Assembly (NCBI GenBank): GCA_026214975.1
Contig: JAOBSW010000910.1
Location: 1-64,000, forward strand
DNA length: 64,000 nt
Direction of reading: 5' to 3'
Source of the DNA: Gentiana macrophylla
Taxonomy: Eukaryota; Streptophyta; Magnoliopsida; Gentianales; Gentianaceae
In this document: piece after piece, positions 48,383 through 59,779 of the stretch
Layout: each line of letters opens with the position of its first letter
Position numbering within the stretch: the stretch's first letter is position 1
Position numbers and translations under genes: made by a program
Notes under the pieces: model-generated
Seen by the model: only the letters and a program-made list of their open reading frames with translations
What the model was told of the DNA's origin: nothing
Database searches by the model: none

Positions 48383-49075
48383 TGATAATATCGGAATTAT
48401 CACAAACAAGATTATGCAGTGCATATCTAGCTATTTAAGTGTGAATTTGTATGTTTTATGTCAGTTAGTCTCAAGAACAATATAAAGATCAAGTGTATAA
48501 AAAAGTGGTGCTTTTGGGGGATTATGGCTGAGCCGAATTGGGTGCCTATGTACCTTTGAGTGTAAGGGATTAAGTCAAACAACGTAGTTCTGGAGTGTGA
48601 GGGAACACCGTTATTTATAGATGACATAGTCGGTATTTATAGTTGGGCAGGAAGATACGTGTGTCGGCGGGCGAGTTATGATAGGCGGGCTTATGTTGAG
48701 GCCGCTGTGAGCTCTGCGCTGGTGATTTCTTGAGCTCTGTCCGAGCTGGTGGCGAGCTGGATGGATCCTGGTATCTGAGCTGGGTTGCATGCGGGTTGAT
48801 CGCCTTCTGTCTCGGTAGATCATGAGAGCTGGTAAAGGCAGGAGCCGGGTTTTATTCCTTTGGCATGACTCGATTATGATGGGCGAGCGATTTGGGCCGC
48901 GAGATTTATCCTTTTCTGGGCTTATGTATGGGCAGGCCTCAGATTTGTGGACTGTTTGTCGGGCTTGGCATATCAATATATGATGTACTAGTTCAGTTAT
49001 AATCCTTTTAGACTTGCATTTTTGGCACAATTTCATGCTTAAATTACATATATACATTTTATAAGGCCTCTACAT
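48383..49075 (-). mobile_element. Minus-strand LTR, probably Tat-like Gypsy
   Basis: The inner end is ATATTATCA at 48391-48383 on the minus strand. Two TATA boxes (TATAAATA) lie at 48641-48634 and 48619-48612. The outer end near 49075 (TGTAGAGGCC on the minus strand) is a guess. No second LTR copy was found within the window. Confidence 0.45.
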
Positions 49076-49584
49076 TGATGATCCAAACCTAAGAGAACAT
49101 TTTACTCAAGCTACACAAAAATACTACACAAAGAATTGGGACCGTCTGCTGTGATGTGGCCTGGTGTGCCTTGCTGTGACGCCAAAACGGCGTCGCTTGT
49201 ACTCAAAGCGACGTCGTTTTGAGGTTGGTCTTTTTTTAACTCGGAACCAAACGGCGTCGCCTGGACTCAATACGGCATCGCTTTATACTCATAGCACCGT
49301 CTCATTGTGTAATCATCACAACAGAGGATCCGACCTCGCTACACAAACACCGTGATTTATACGTGTTACAATGTTGGTACATGTTTACTCGTGATCTTAA
49401 TCAAGTTGAAAAAGCCTCCAACAACCCACTCTCTACTCACACCTCCATCGGATCAAATGGAAGGATTGAAGTATTTGTGTTACTAAAAGAGTACAAATAG
49501 AAGAGAAGAAGAGATAGGTCTGGAGCAAAACTAATACCCAATGCATGATTCTATTTTTTTTCTTCAAAACTAGCTATACCATTG
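49076..49584. other. Intergenic or LTR remnant with a hairpin
   Basis: No gene. It contains the near-perfect inverted repeat at 49183-49221 and further ACGGCGTCGC-type copies at 49251-49275. Confidence 0.4.
49183..49221. repeat. 16 bp inverted repeat with 7-base loop
   Basis: CAAAACGGCGTCGCTT at 49183-49198 pairs with AAGCGACGTCGTTTTG at 49206-49221 with a single mismatch. Looser copies follow to about 49305. Confidence 0.8.
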
Positions 49585-49589
49585 CATTT

Positions 49590-51300
49590 TGTTGGACTTA
49601 TTTCTTAGTTTTGATGATGAGTGCCATACTAGCTGTTATAGTGCAAAGGCAAAAAGATGTCTAGATAAAATGTATAGGTTTATTAGAGTTTGATTCATAA
49701 ATAGGTTTGATCAAACAAGCATCGTAAAAAGGTCATTGATCGTTTATCGCCAGACTGGTCTAGGTCGAGAGGGTAGATAGGTCGAGGATGGTCTGCAACT
49801 TTGTCAAGATCAAGATCAAGGCCGAGGGTTCAAACTCGATGAAATGAAGGCTAAGGATCAAACTTAGTATTTAATGTCAAGGATATGGAATCGAATTTAG
49901 GCAAGTCTGTGATGACCTAAAGCGATTACATATACCTTATGTAGAAGGTCTAAGTTCCACAAGTTGGATGATGTTTGGAACTTGGTTATAATTAAAATGA
50001 TGTAATCTAACTTCACAAACAAAAGTTGGATAAAAGGAATCAATTGCATTATATTTTGAGACATAAAAATATGATGTTCAAACAGATCGATTGGTTTTAT
50101 GTTAGATCAAACTCATTTGATATATATACCTCGATTAATTCAAGATTATTGGAAAGTTACATGGATAAGAACGACCAACTACCTCGACTTATCAAGCAAA
50201 TCAAAGGTCGAGATTAAAAAGACGTTGGGATGATCCATATTTTTATCCATTGGATACAAGTCAAAGGGTGGACAGATCGCTTTGTCATTAAAAAGTAATC
50301 TCGACAAATGTCGATCCCCCATGAATAGTGACGAGAATGCGTAAGGATGGGACAAATACAAGGAACGGTCACATTTGAATTTCAAATTCAAGTCACATGC
50401 ATTCCTACCTATAAATAGAGGACTTTCAACTCAAGAAGAAGATGATGAATTTTGGAAAAAACTTCAAGTGATAACACTGAGCTAAAAAACACCCTGCTGA
50501 ACTTGCTGAGCTTAAGGCTGCTGATCTAGTTATTTTCTTCAAGTGCATTCTGTGTTCAAGCTGCATCAAGCATACACACTTGAAGATCGCAAGTCTGCGA
50601 TTATATCATCCTAATCAGCTGCTGCAGAATTGAATCATTTACTTGATTCAATCTTTATTTTATAAAGAACCTGCTGAAGACAGTGAAGCATCTGTTTGGT
50701 GTGAAAGACTGTTGTTTGTGGTGGAGCTGGTGAAGAGGCAATTCTACCCTTCAAGGACCAGTGGAAGACTCAGGAGCAGCAATCCTACTGTTCCTGGCCA
50801 GTTTGTGAAGCCATAGTTATTGGTGAAGGACAAGCAACCTAGGATTCTTTGTAACAGATAACTCAAAGATCACTAGTGAATTTCCTCCAACATCACAGGA
50901 GAAGAGTGGACGTACAGGATTACATCACCTGGAACCACTATAAAAATCTCTCTATTTACTTACTGCACTTAAATTCTGCATTTAGTTTTTATCCATATCA
51001 ACCTGCTGAATCTAGCAACTGAAATCACACACATACACTACTGAGTATCTAATACTTAGTAACATATTTAACAACAAGTAACAAGGCTTAATTTTGATAT
51101 TATTCCGCTGCACAAATTCAAGAATCGAATCATGAACTAGATCATCGTTTATCAAGAGTTATCGAGGTCTCAAAGACAGATTCATCAAGTATCGAGTGAG
51201 TCTTTGAAGTTGAATTTGTTAACTCCAAAGTTTTAAGTGTTAAGTTTATTCACCCCCCCCCCCCTCTAAACTTAACTAAAGCCTTTTCAAGGGACCAACA
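49590..51300 (+). mobile_element. Solo LTR, SIRE/Maximus-like Copia
   Basis: Starts TGTTGGACTTATTTC and ends GGGACCAACA, 1711 bp. CATTT stands on both sides (49585-49589 and 51301-51305), a perfect 5 bp target duplication. No primer site or internal region follows, so this is a solo LTR left by recombination between the two LTRs of one element. A TATA box lies at 50410-50417, and a C-run (about 51252-51264) near the 3' end is common in long Copia LTRs. CTGCTGA motifs are frequent at 50490-50770. Confidence 0.9.
50410..50417 (+). promoter_or_regulatory. TATA box in the solo LTR
   Basis: TATAAATA in the context CCTATAAATAGAGGAC. Confidence 0.6.
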
Positions 51301-51401
51301 CATTTAAAGATCCAAACCAAGTGCCAAAGCTGATCACCTACTTAAAAAATGATCTAGGACACTAATGAGCAATAACTAAATGGATTGTAATGGATGGGGG
51401 C

Positions 51402-51414
51402 TGATTAAACAACA
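51402..51414 (+). mobile_element. Possible left tip of the older Copia LTR
   Basis: TGATTAAACAACA stands right before the nested Copia element, and 56606 onward may continue it. It is the only TG start I can propose for the LTR whose end and primer site lie near 57393-57410. Weak, by position only. Confidence 0.3.
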
Positions 51415-51907
51415 TGTTATGACGGATCGATCAAGAAGTGATGGTGATTGTGAGTAAAGATAAAAGATAAACAAGCATGTAAACAAAGAAACAAGAAGAA
51501 CACAGATTTAACGGGGTTTCCGGCAATGTGCCGACTACTCCACGGATAAACGAGGATATTTTTTTTATCAACATAAAGTGACTTTTTTTAAGTTACAACT
51601 AATATAGATGGTATTTATAGCCTTGGGAATCCAACCCTAACCGACTAAACAGCCAACCCGGTAAATGACTGAAATACCCTAGAAGTAACTTAGATAAAAC
51701 CCGAATAAACATGCAGCAGACGTGTTCCCCAATTCTGCTGAGGCTCAGCAGACTTGTCTTCAGTAGACTTACCGTCAGCAGGCTGATCAACCCTGCTGAA
51801 CTTGCCCCCAGCTGAACACCAGACTTCAGCAGATGCTTTATACATTATTGACCAAAAAACATGTTTCCAAAACCAGACTCAGTAGCATAGTTTAAGTCAC
51901 CATTACA
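51415..51907 (-). mobile_element. 3' LTR of the 5.2 kb Copia element
   Basis: 493 bp; the minus strand runs TGTAATGGTG to CCGTCATAACA. TATAAATA at 51619-51612. It contains the perfect hairpin CTGCTGAGGCTCAGCAG at 51735-51751. Confidence 0.92.
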
Positions 51908-51922
51908 AATCTCCACCTTGAC
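51908..51922 (-). other. Polypurine tract
   Basis: The minus strand reads GTCAAGGTGGAGATT directly before the 3' LTR. Confidence 0.8.
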
Positions 51923-52040
51923 TTCAACTTCATGCAAACTGACCAGATGCACAACCAAGTGCCAGAAATCGTCTTTGTCTTCAGATTTGAATACCTCAGC
52001 AGATCTCCACCTTCAGCTGAGTATTCCCAGATTCAAATTA

Positions 52041-53560
52041 ACAGCTTTGGATATTTAGCAAGTCCAAACACAAATGAAACTTGCTCCTTGGAACTAGTTT
52101 AGTGAACATATCAGCAGGATTCACATCAGTGCTGATCTTTTCCACTTTAACCCTCCTCTCATTCCTTAGAAAATGGTACCTAACATCAATATGCTTGGTT
52201 CTCTAATGATGAACCTGATCCTTAGCCAAACATATTAAACTAAGACTGTCACAATACAATCTAGCTTGATCTTGATGCAGACTCAGATCATTGACTAGCC
52301 ATTTCAACCAAATTGCCTCCTTTGTTGCTTCTGTCAGTTCCATATACTCTGCTTCAGTAGTAGATAATGTCACTGTACCTTGTAAAGTTGCCTTCCAACT
52401 TACCATAGAATCACTCAAAGTAAACACATACCCAGTCATAGACCTCCTGCTATCCACATCAGTAGCATAATCAGAATCACAGTACCCTATGACAAAACAT
52501 TGAGTACCACCTCCGTAAATGAGTCCAATAGATGATGTACCCCTAAGGTACCTGAATATCCTCTTTACTGCTTTCCAGTGTTCCTTTCCAGGTTGAGCCA
52601 TAAACCTATTGACAACACTGACTGCCTGAGCTAAGTCAGGCCTAGTGCAAACCATGGCATACATTAAGCTACCCACTACACTAGCATATGGCCTTATACA
52701 TGTATTCTTCCTCTTCAGCTGACTGTGGAGCAAACACAGAAGACATATGTAGATTTGGTGCCATTGGAGTATATATAGGTTTGGCTGCTGACATGCCAAA
52801 CTTGGATAATACCTTTTCAATATACCCCTACTGAGACAAGAACATCTTTCCTGCTTCCTATCTCTATAGATATCCATCCCCAGAATTTTCTTTGCATTCC
52901 TCAAATCCTTCATCTCAAATTCAGCCTTGAGCAGATTCTTCAGGGCTTGAATGTCAGACTTGTTTGCAGCAGCTATCAGCATATCATCTACATACAACAC
53001 CAGATAGATGATTGATCCATCCTTTAACTTGTTGTGATAGACACATCAATCATATGAACTCTTGCTATAACCTTGCTGGATCATATAGCTGTCAAACTTC
53101 TTATACCACTGCCTTGGAGCCTGCTTAAGTCCAAATAAGGACTTTTTCAACTTGCACACATATCCTTCTTTACCAGGAACTTGGAAACCCTCTGGCTGAG
53201 TCATTTAAATCTCCTTATCTACATCTCCATGTAGAAAGGATGCCTTCACATCCAATTTCTCAAGTTCAAGATTCTGATGTGCCACTATTGCTAACAGCAC
53301 CCTGATGGAAGTATGTCTGACCACTGGAGAAAATATTTCTTCATAGTCTACCCCCTCTTTCTAACTGAACCCCTAGAAACCAAACATGCCTTAAATCTAA
53401 AACCCTCAGCAGATGTCAATTCTTCATTTTTCTTGAATATCCATTTGCAAGTCACCACCCTCCTGTCTTGTGGTTGTTTGACCAGATCCTAAGTCTCATT
53501 CTTCTGAAGTGACTCAATTTCTTCTCCCATAGCAACAAGCCATTGGGATGCCTCAGAACA
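52041..53560 (-). pseudogene. Copia reverse transcriptase and RNase H
   Basis: Copies element RNA into DNA. The N-terminal part (53560-53010) is in pieces: LELEKLDVKASFLHGDVD near 53270, then KSLFGLKQAPRQWYKKFD near 53130. The main open frame (53000-52203) starts LYVDDMLIAA, the YVDD catalytic box, and continues with EFEMKDLRNAKKILGM. After a garbled stretch it resumes at YASVVGSLMYAMVCTRPDLA. RNase H shows YCDSDYA, STTEAEYMELTEATKEAIW and LAKDQVHH. Past a stop at 52203 the frame goes on through the typical DMFTKLVP tail to about 52041. The family is RVT_2, Ty1/Copia. A change near residue 60 of the main frame has altered about 30 residues. Confidence 0.9.
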
Positions 53561-53920
53561 TGTCACAACTTCCCTGTAAGTGTTAGGTTCAAAACCATCC
53601 ACTTCTTCAGCTACCTGTAGTGCATATCCAACCATATCCTCCTCAAACCCATATCTTCTTGGAGGTCTGATATTGGTCCTCCTAGCTCTGCTGAGAGCTA
53701 TACCCTGCTGACCAACATCGCTAGTTTGAGTCTATCTTGACCTTTGTTGTGATGGCTTGGATCTTGTTCTAGATCTGGCCGATCGTTGATCGTCCCTGTT
53801 TATTCCATTAATCCAAAGAGCTCGCTTGAAGCTCCACTGGTTATCAATCTTCTCGATCTCGAGATCCAATTTTAGATTCGAGATGTGGCTCTCACAGATG
53901 AGTTAAGCATAGAGTTTTCA

Positions 53921-55268
53921 TCAAAAACTACACTCTGCTGAGTATAACCTTATTTTCAGCTGATGACCAGATTTTATACCCCTTGACTCCATCTCCATAT
54001 CCAACAAACACACCCTTCTTGGCCCTAGGCTCCAATTTGCCCTCACTGACAAGATAGTAGACAGTGCTTCCAAAAACTCTAAGTCCAGAGTAGTCTGCTG
54101 ACTTTCCTGACCAAACTTCAAGTGGTATTTTAAGTTTGATCCCAGTGTGAGCCCCCCTATTGATTAAGTAGCAGGCTGTACTAACAGTCTCCCCCTAAAA
54201 TCTCCTTGCTAGACCAGAATTAGAGAGCATGCACCTTGCCCTTTCCGGAAGAGTTTGATTCATTCTTTCGCAACACCATTCTCATTGTGGAGTATCTCTC
54301 GACAGTATGGTGCCTAGCAATGCCTTCATTCTTGCAAAATTCATCATACTTAGACCAACAGAATTCTAGTCCATTATCAGTTATATGTCTCTTGATCTTC
54401 CTCCCTGCCTGATTTTCAAAGAAATCCTTCCACTGCTTGAAGTGCGTGAATGCTTCACTCTTTTGTTTCATCATAATTACCCAAACCATCCTTGAATAAT
54501 CATCTATAAAAGACACAAAAAATACCTGTGACCACCCAATGACTCCACTCTTGAAGGTCCCCAACAATCAGAATGGACATAATCAAGTGTCCCTTTTGTG
54601 ATGTGGATTGCTTTTGGGAACTTCCTCTTATGTAGCTTCCCAAACACACAGTGTTCACAAAATTCCAGTTCATTGACCTTATGTCCCCTAAGTAGATCAG
54701 ACTTAGATAGAATTTGCATCCCTCTTTCACCCATATGACCTAATCTCATATGCCACAACTTAGTCAATTGTGACTGGTGAACCTCTGATGATGCAACAAC
54801 AAAACCTGATACAGTAGACCCTTGTAGTATGTACAAAGTCCCCTGCTTGATACCCTTCAGAATCATACTTGAACCCTTATTGACGTTCACGACTCCACAT
54901 TCACCCCTAAACTTGAACCTTTTGCTGTCTAGTAGACTAAGTGATATCAAATTCTTGGTCATTTATGGAACATGCCTAACCTCATTCAATGTGCAGAATT
55001 TACCATCATGTGTCCTAAGTTGGATTGATCCAATCCCAACTATTTTACAGACCTTGCTGTTGGCCATAGCAATATGACCTCCATCAACCTGCTGATAAGT
55101 TGAAAACCACTCCCTGTTTGGACACACATGATAATATGCCCCAGTGTCCAAAATCCACACATCTATGTGCCCTACTGACTCTGAAACTGTTAAGGCCAAA
55201 TCTTCTTGAGTTGGTGTCTTTATTCGCCAAAGCAAATTGTACCTCTTTGCTTCTTCCTCTTTGGACAT
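53921..55268 (-). pseudogene. Copia protease and integrase
   Basis: The protease frame (55268-54963) has WILDTGAYYHVCP, with the active-site D in DTGA where plant Copia usually has DSGA. The next frame (54962-54504) starts right after a stop and carries the GAG-pre-integrase zinc region, LWHMRLGHMGERGM and CEHCVFGKLHKRKF (HHCC), then HSDCWGPS with the first catalytic D. The core goes on at 54567-54220 (FIDDYSRMVWV, then TDNGLEF with the second D). The region expected to hold the catalytic E is shifted. A C-terminal piece is open at 54121-53921 (LGPRRVCLLD). At least three breaks are present. Confidence 0.88.
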
Positions 55269-55984
55269 TCATTTTTCCAATGTCCCGCTCCTTTGCTGTA
55301 ATTCTGAGATATCCTTAGCTTTAGGACCCTTGGAATTATTTTTGAATTTCTTTTTCCAGAATTTCCTGGCCCCATGTTGACTCCACTGGCTACCAACCCA
55401 GCAGACTGACTATCTGTTCCAGATCCAGATGCCTTATGGCGTAACTCTCGAGCATGAAGTGATGACCTTACATCCTCCAATGATACTGAGTCCTTTCCAA
55501 CAATAAAGGACTGCACAAAGTTCTCATATGATGCTGGTAGTGACAAGTAGAATCAATGCAGAATCCTCTTCTTCAATCTTCACATCAATATTTCTTAAAT
55601 CAAGCAATATTGTGTTCAGCTGATCTAGAAGATCCCTCAGCTGAGTACCCTCATGCATCCTTAAACTGAACAGACGTTGTTTCAACAACAACTTGTTGGG
55701 TGGGACTTATTCATATCTGAGACTCTCAAGTTTGGCCTACAACTTCTCAAAGCAGTGTCCTCCTCAACAACCTCTATGATAATATCATCGACAAGCACAA
55801 CATAATTGTTGAATGTGCTTTCTCCTCCCAGGCCCGGCTCTCTCAAAGAAGACTTTCTTCCCGTTGATTTAGACAAAGGGACATTATCCCTCTTTGCTTC
55901 AACAAAGCACGCATCTTGATCTACCATAGACTAAAACTGTTTCCTTCCTGTAAACTTGTCAATCTTAACATTTAAAGAAGACAT
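55225..55984 (-). pseudogene. Copia gag
   Basis: Starts at 55984 with MSSLNVKIDKFTGR, the standard Tork-type Gag opening. A stop breaks it near 55935. Later parts read LPASYENFVQSFIVGKDSVS and SLEDVRSSLHARELRHKASG. The zinc knuckle keeps GHWKNECPKRK, but its first two cysteines are lost (SQNYSKGAGHW). Gag packages element RNA in particles. The start was chosen because of its match to the family and its position 110 bases after the primer site. Confidence 0.85.
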
Positions 55985-56095
55985 CTTTCTCACCAGAAAA
56001 ACTTGTGTAGATCCCAAATCCTAGCGTCAATTATGACCTTGGTGCCAATCTACCTTGCTTAAAACAGATAAACAAATTTCTTGATAAACCTGGAC

Positions 56096-56107
56096 GCTCT
56101 GATACCA
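56096..56107 (-). other. Primer binding site, initiator Met tRNA
   Basis: The minus strand reads TGGTATCAGAGC three bases after the LTR end AACA. Perfect match to the plant Copia site. Confidence 0.95.
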
Positions 56108-56110
56108 GTT

Positions 56111-56600
56111 TGTTATGACAGATCGATCAAGAAGTGATGATGATTGTGAGTAAAGATAAAAGATAAACAAACATGTAAACACAGAAACAAGAAGAACACA
56201 GATATAACGTGGTTTCCGGCAATGTGCCGACTACTCCACGGACAAACAAGGATATTTTATTATCAACAGAAAGTTACTTTTTTTTAAGTTACAACTAATA
56301 AATATGGTATTTATAGCCTTGGGAATCCAACCCTAACCGACTAAACAACCAACCCAGTAAATGACTGAAATACCCTAGAAGTAACTTAGATAAAACCCGA
56401 ATAAACATGCAGAAGACGTGTTCCCAAGTCTGCCGAGGCTCAAAGAGACTTGTCTTGAAGAGACTTGCCATGTGAGTGATCAACCCTATTGAACTTGCCC
56501 CCAAATTGAACACGAGACTTCACAGATGCTTTATACATTGCTGACCAAAAAACATGTTTCCAAAACCAGACTCTGTAGGATAGTTTAAGTCACTATTACA
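56111..56600 (-). mobile_element. 5' LTR of the 5.2 kb Copia element
   Basis: 490 bp, minus strand TGTAATAGTG to TGTCATAACA. TATAAATA at 56315-56308 is the promoter of the element. It differs from the 3' LTR mainly at 56400-56525. Confidence 0.92.
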
Positions 56601-56605
56601 CAACA

Positions 56606-57393
56606 TATACAAGTAACACAAATCTGTTCTAACAACTTTATTTTTCATTCAACAGTCAAGTGAGCTCAAATTGAAGTGTTCAACTATAAACAGAAGACTC
56701 CTCAGCCCTTGAAGATGTTAGACAATCAATATCCAATTAAGATTTGTAGATATTCAAGCTCAAATTAAGCAAAACTCACGCTTAATTGGTTATCACCCAA
56801 TCTTTGCATATATAATTTTTTTGTCTGTTCTTGATTGAAATTGAACAAAAAAGACTTTCTTTCTAGAATAAGTTACCAGCAAGAAGATTATTGTTCTTAC
56901 AGCTATACACTGTGAGATCCTTAATATAAAGGATCAATCTTTAGAACTGATTAGATCAGGTTGATAGCCTTAAACATGATACATGTCATATTTGTATTAG
57001 TTGGTTGGCTTGAATTCAGTTGTCAATGACTTAATGAGGAACAAGGATTTGAATAGAGAATAGTATCTAGATCCCGAGTGGTTGAAGGTCTTGAAGCTCA
57101 ACATTTCAAGACAGACAATGAATAAGTTTTAGGTGTCACTGCATTTAACTTAGAGTGTTTGATTGTTTGAATTGATCTTGCTCAAGTTTATTGAGTAAGC
57201 CGGTCCATTAAAAACTATGTTTAAGTGTTCACTAATCAAGCTTGAACATAATTCAAAATTTACACTTGATTATACACTTGATCTTAGAATGATATCTAAG
57301 TGGTGCATGAACATATTTTAAAAGGGATAATTTGGATTGACAATCATTCAACCATTCCCCTTCTAATATGCAATATCCCGCAAAAGATTTTCA
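56606..57393 (+). mobile_element. Older Copia LTR remnant hosting the 5.2 kb element
   Basis: The plus strand ends '...attccccttctaatatgc' and then GATTTTCA before a primer binding site, so this is the 3' part of a plus-strand 5' LTR, SIRE-like in style. No open frame of note. Its left part may begin at 51402, the 5.2 kb element having split it. Confidence 0.45.
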
Positions 57394-57398
57394 AGAAT

Positions 57399-57410
57399 TG
57401 GTATCAGAGA
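57399..57410 (+). other. Primer binding site of the older Copia element
   Basis: TGGTATCAGAGA on the plus strand, preceded by AAT as in SIRE-like elements. About 260 bases of leader follow, then the Tat-like element interrupts. Confidence 0.75.
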
Positions 57411-57669
57411 TGAGATTAATGAATCAAAGAACCAAGCCATTGTGAATACGAGAAGTTGATTAGAGAGAAAAAAGAACTTGTTCCAGCCACCTCAACATCG
57501 TCTGTTTGGACATCCTGCACTTTTCGTGATAATTAAATTCGATTGATCCAAGTTAATTTGGTAATTGTATCTTTCACTTTAATTGTTCATTTTGTCAAAG
57601 CTAAATCTTAGATTTTCAGTGCATTTCAAATTCTTGCATTAATATGACATTTTCTAGCACCATACCAGC
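57411..57669 (+). other. Leader fragment of the older Copia element
   Basis: AT-rich, no gag start recognised before the next insertion at 57670. Confidence 0.4.
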
Positions 57670-58417
57670 TGACGATGCCAAGAATTGAACCTACCCACGT
57701 GTCACCCCCACATCAGCACAATAATAAATAAAGATAGAGAAAAACCTCTATAAAGGGCCAGAATCCCCAGTACCCGAGCTGCATGAGCTCGGTCACCATC
57801 CTCCGACATCTCCAGGTCGGCCTTGATCAAACCTGCCCCTGCCCGACCCTATAGGTTGGCCCAAGTCCCTCTCGGACCAAACCTCTTACGCATGCAAGAA
57901 TCCAAGTTGATCCCTGCTCGGCTATCTTCCCCGACCTCCGTAGGTCGGCCCAAACACAGAAGGGTTCAACCAGTTTAGCTCGGGCCATCTAAGTCAGCTA
58001 GAGTCCATCCTCAATCGTATTTCCCACGTGTGTGATAATCAGATAAGTATGGGAAGAATCCCTCATATTTAATACTTTAATCCTGACATTCAAATACACG
58101 CAAATATCTCCAACAATTAAGGAGATTAAATCGTAGCTATCTTTTCCTTAGGGAACACGGAAATCCAGGCCCAACAAGGACAAGACCCACGCCGCTTTAG
58201 GGCATAACTCTCCTCTATATAAACCATCCCTAAGGAGCTATGAAGACTTGATTCCAATACACACATTGGATACGTAAGCAGCTTGAGAAATAACATCTCA
58301 AGTCCAGTCTAAACCACCACCAAAACCCCCCTCTTTTTATCGTGTTCTTAAGGCTTTTGGCAGGTTGTCTTTAGGAGAACGGCCCAGGATATATTATCGA
58401 CGATTTTTGGATCGTCA
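57670..58417 (+). mobile_element. 5' LTR of the Tat-like element
   Basis: 748 bp from TGACGATGCC to GGATCGTCA. TATATAAA at 58216-58223. It has several 'taggtcggccca' motifs at 57845-57950. Confidence 0.8.
58216..58223 (+). promoter_or_regulatory. TATA box of the Tat-like LTR
   Basis: TATATAAA in CCTCTATATAAACCATCC, about 195 bases before the LTR end. Confidence 0.7.
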
Positions 58418-58419
58418 AA

Positions 58420-58436
58420 TGGCGCTAGAAGGAGGG
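58420..58436 (+). other. Primer binding site of the Tat-like element
   Basis: TGGCGCTAGAAGGAGGG two bases after the LTR end. A TGGCG start is usual for Gypsy elements; I do not assign the tRNA. Confidence 0.7.
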
Positions 58437-58493
58437 CTCCTACCGGCAACTTTGTTAAAAGTCCACTAGCAAAAACGTAGTCAGATCTATGGC

Positions 58494-59000
58494 CAATTTC
58501 CGGAGATTGAGCCGTCAAAACCATAAATCCACCGTTCGTATTGAAGAAGAAGGTGTCCGGAACAAACCCTCCAAATTTCGTTTCGATCGGAGTTCGTTTC
58601 GATGCCCGATCGCCGCCAAAAGTAGCTCTTTTCGCCTTTGATCACCAAAAACACAGCAGCCAGATCGGTGGTTTATATCCAGAGATTGAACCGTTGAAAC
58701 GAAAATTCCACCGTTCATATTGAAGATAAAGGAGGGCAGAACAAGATCTCCAAATTTCGTGCCGATCGGAGTCTGTTTCAAAGCCTGATCGTCGCCAGTA
58801 AAGTTTCTACCTTTGCCGTATCACCAAAAACGCAGCAGATCACCTCGGCGGTTAATTCCCGGAGATTGAGCCGTCAAAAAAAAAATTTCACCTGTCATAT
58901 TGAAGAAGAAGGTGATAGAAACGAGACCACCAAATTTTGTGCCGATCGGAGTCCTTATCAATACCTGATCCTCGCCGGAAACATGCTGCTACAACACCAA
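58494..59000 (+). repeat. Tandem modules of about 185 bp in the leader
   Basis: Three copies begin near 58494, 58676 and 58855. Each holds 'agattgagccgtcaaa', 'ccaccgttcatattgaagaa', 'caaatttcgtgccgatcgga' and 'atcaccaaaaacgcagcag'. The same module lies inverted at 32000-32470. Open frames across it are by-products of the repeat. Confidence 0.8.
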
Positions 59001-59159
59001 CAGAAGCTGCGAGCTTTCTCCCTTATTTTTCAAGATCCGAGCCGAGCTCCCCAGCTCTCCATGATCCGAACCGAGCTCCCCAGCTCTCCAAATCCGCGCT
59101 CTCAAGGTACAAGCTCACATCGGGTTTTATTTCTACAATGGTCACACTTCTTATTTTTG

Positions 59160-59690
59160 GAACTCTCCTGACCTAAAGAGTCGGGACGAGCTTTCATATT
59201 TGGAACTCGATTCGGGTGAACCTTCTATAAGTCCGATTTAGTTCGGCATCATATTTGGAACGCGCCGAGCGAGCCTTCTATAAGTCCAACTTCAGGTCGG
59301 CATCATATTTGAGCTCGCCGGGCGAGCCTTCTATAAGTCCGATTTAGTTCGGCATCATACTAGGAACTCGTCTTTGGGCGAGCCTTCTATAAGTCCGACT
59401 TCAGGTCGGCATCATATTTGGAACTCGCCTTCGGGCGAGCCTCCTATGAGTCCGATTTAGTTCGGCATCATATTTGGAACTCGCCTTAGGGGCGAGCCTT
59501 CTATAAGTCCGATTTAATTCGGCATCATATTTGGAACTCGCCTTCAGGCGAGCCTTCTATAAGTCCGATTTAGTTCGGCATCATATTTGGAATTCGCCTT
59601 CGGGCGAGCCTTCTATAAGTCCGATTTAGTTCGGCATCATATCTGGAACTCGCCTGCGAGCGAGCCTTCTATAAGACTGACTTCAGTTCG
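59160..59690 (+). repeat. Tandem repeat, about nine copies of about 57 bp
   Basis: The unit is 'ttctataagtccgattta', 'gttcggcatcatatttgg' and 'aactcgccttcgggcgag'. CGCCTTCGGGCG makes a small hairpin in each unit. Copies alternate slightly ('gatttagttc' or 'acttcaggtc'). Confidence 0.9.
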
Positions 59691-59779
59691 GCACCGACAT
59701 ATTACACCAATAAGCAAACGGTACGTTAATTTACTATTATTTTGTTCTCCATTATGCATGGTCTTTATTAATTTTACAG

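Larger units (their letters stand above)
51415..56600 (-). mobile_element. Copia element, structurally complete, Tork-like
   Basis: 5186 bp on the minus strand with LTRs at 56111-56600 (5') and 51415-51907 (3'), primer site, gag, protease, integrase, reverse transcriptase, RNase H and polypurine tract in Ty1/Copia order. CAACA flanks it on both sides (51410-51414 and 56601-56605), a perfect target duplication. Reverse transcriptase and RNase H wording is of the TNT1/Tork kind. The LTRs differ little over most of their length but strongly in CTGCTGA/TCAGCAG-rich parts. Frame breaks in gag, integrase and reverse transcriptase make it non-functional as written. Confidence 0.93.

Noticed and set aside
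54829..55318. Plus-strand open frames over the Copia element
   Set aside because: They are shadows of the gag, protease and integrase on the minus strand.
58515..58781. Minus-strand 88-codon frame
   Set aside because: It crosses the 185 bp leader repeats and matches no protein.
59160..59690. CRISPR-like array
   Set aside because: Units are contiguous tandem copies without unique spacers, in a plant retroelement with LTRs.
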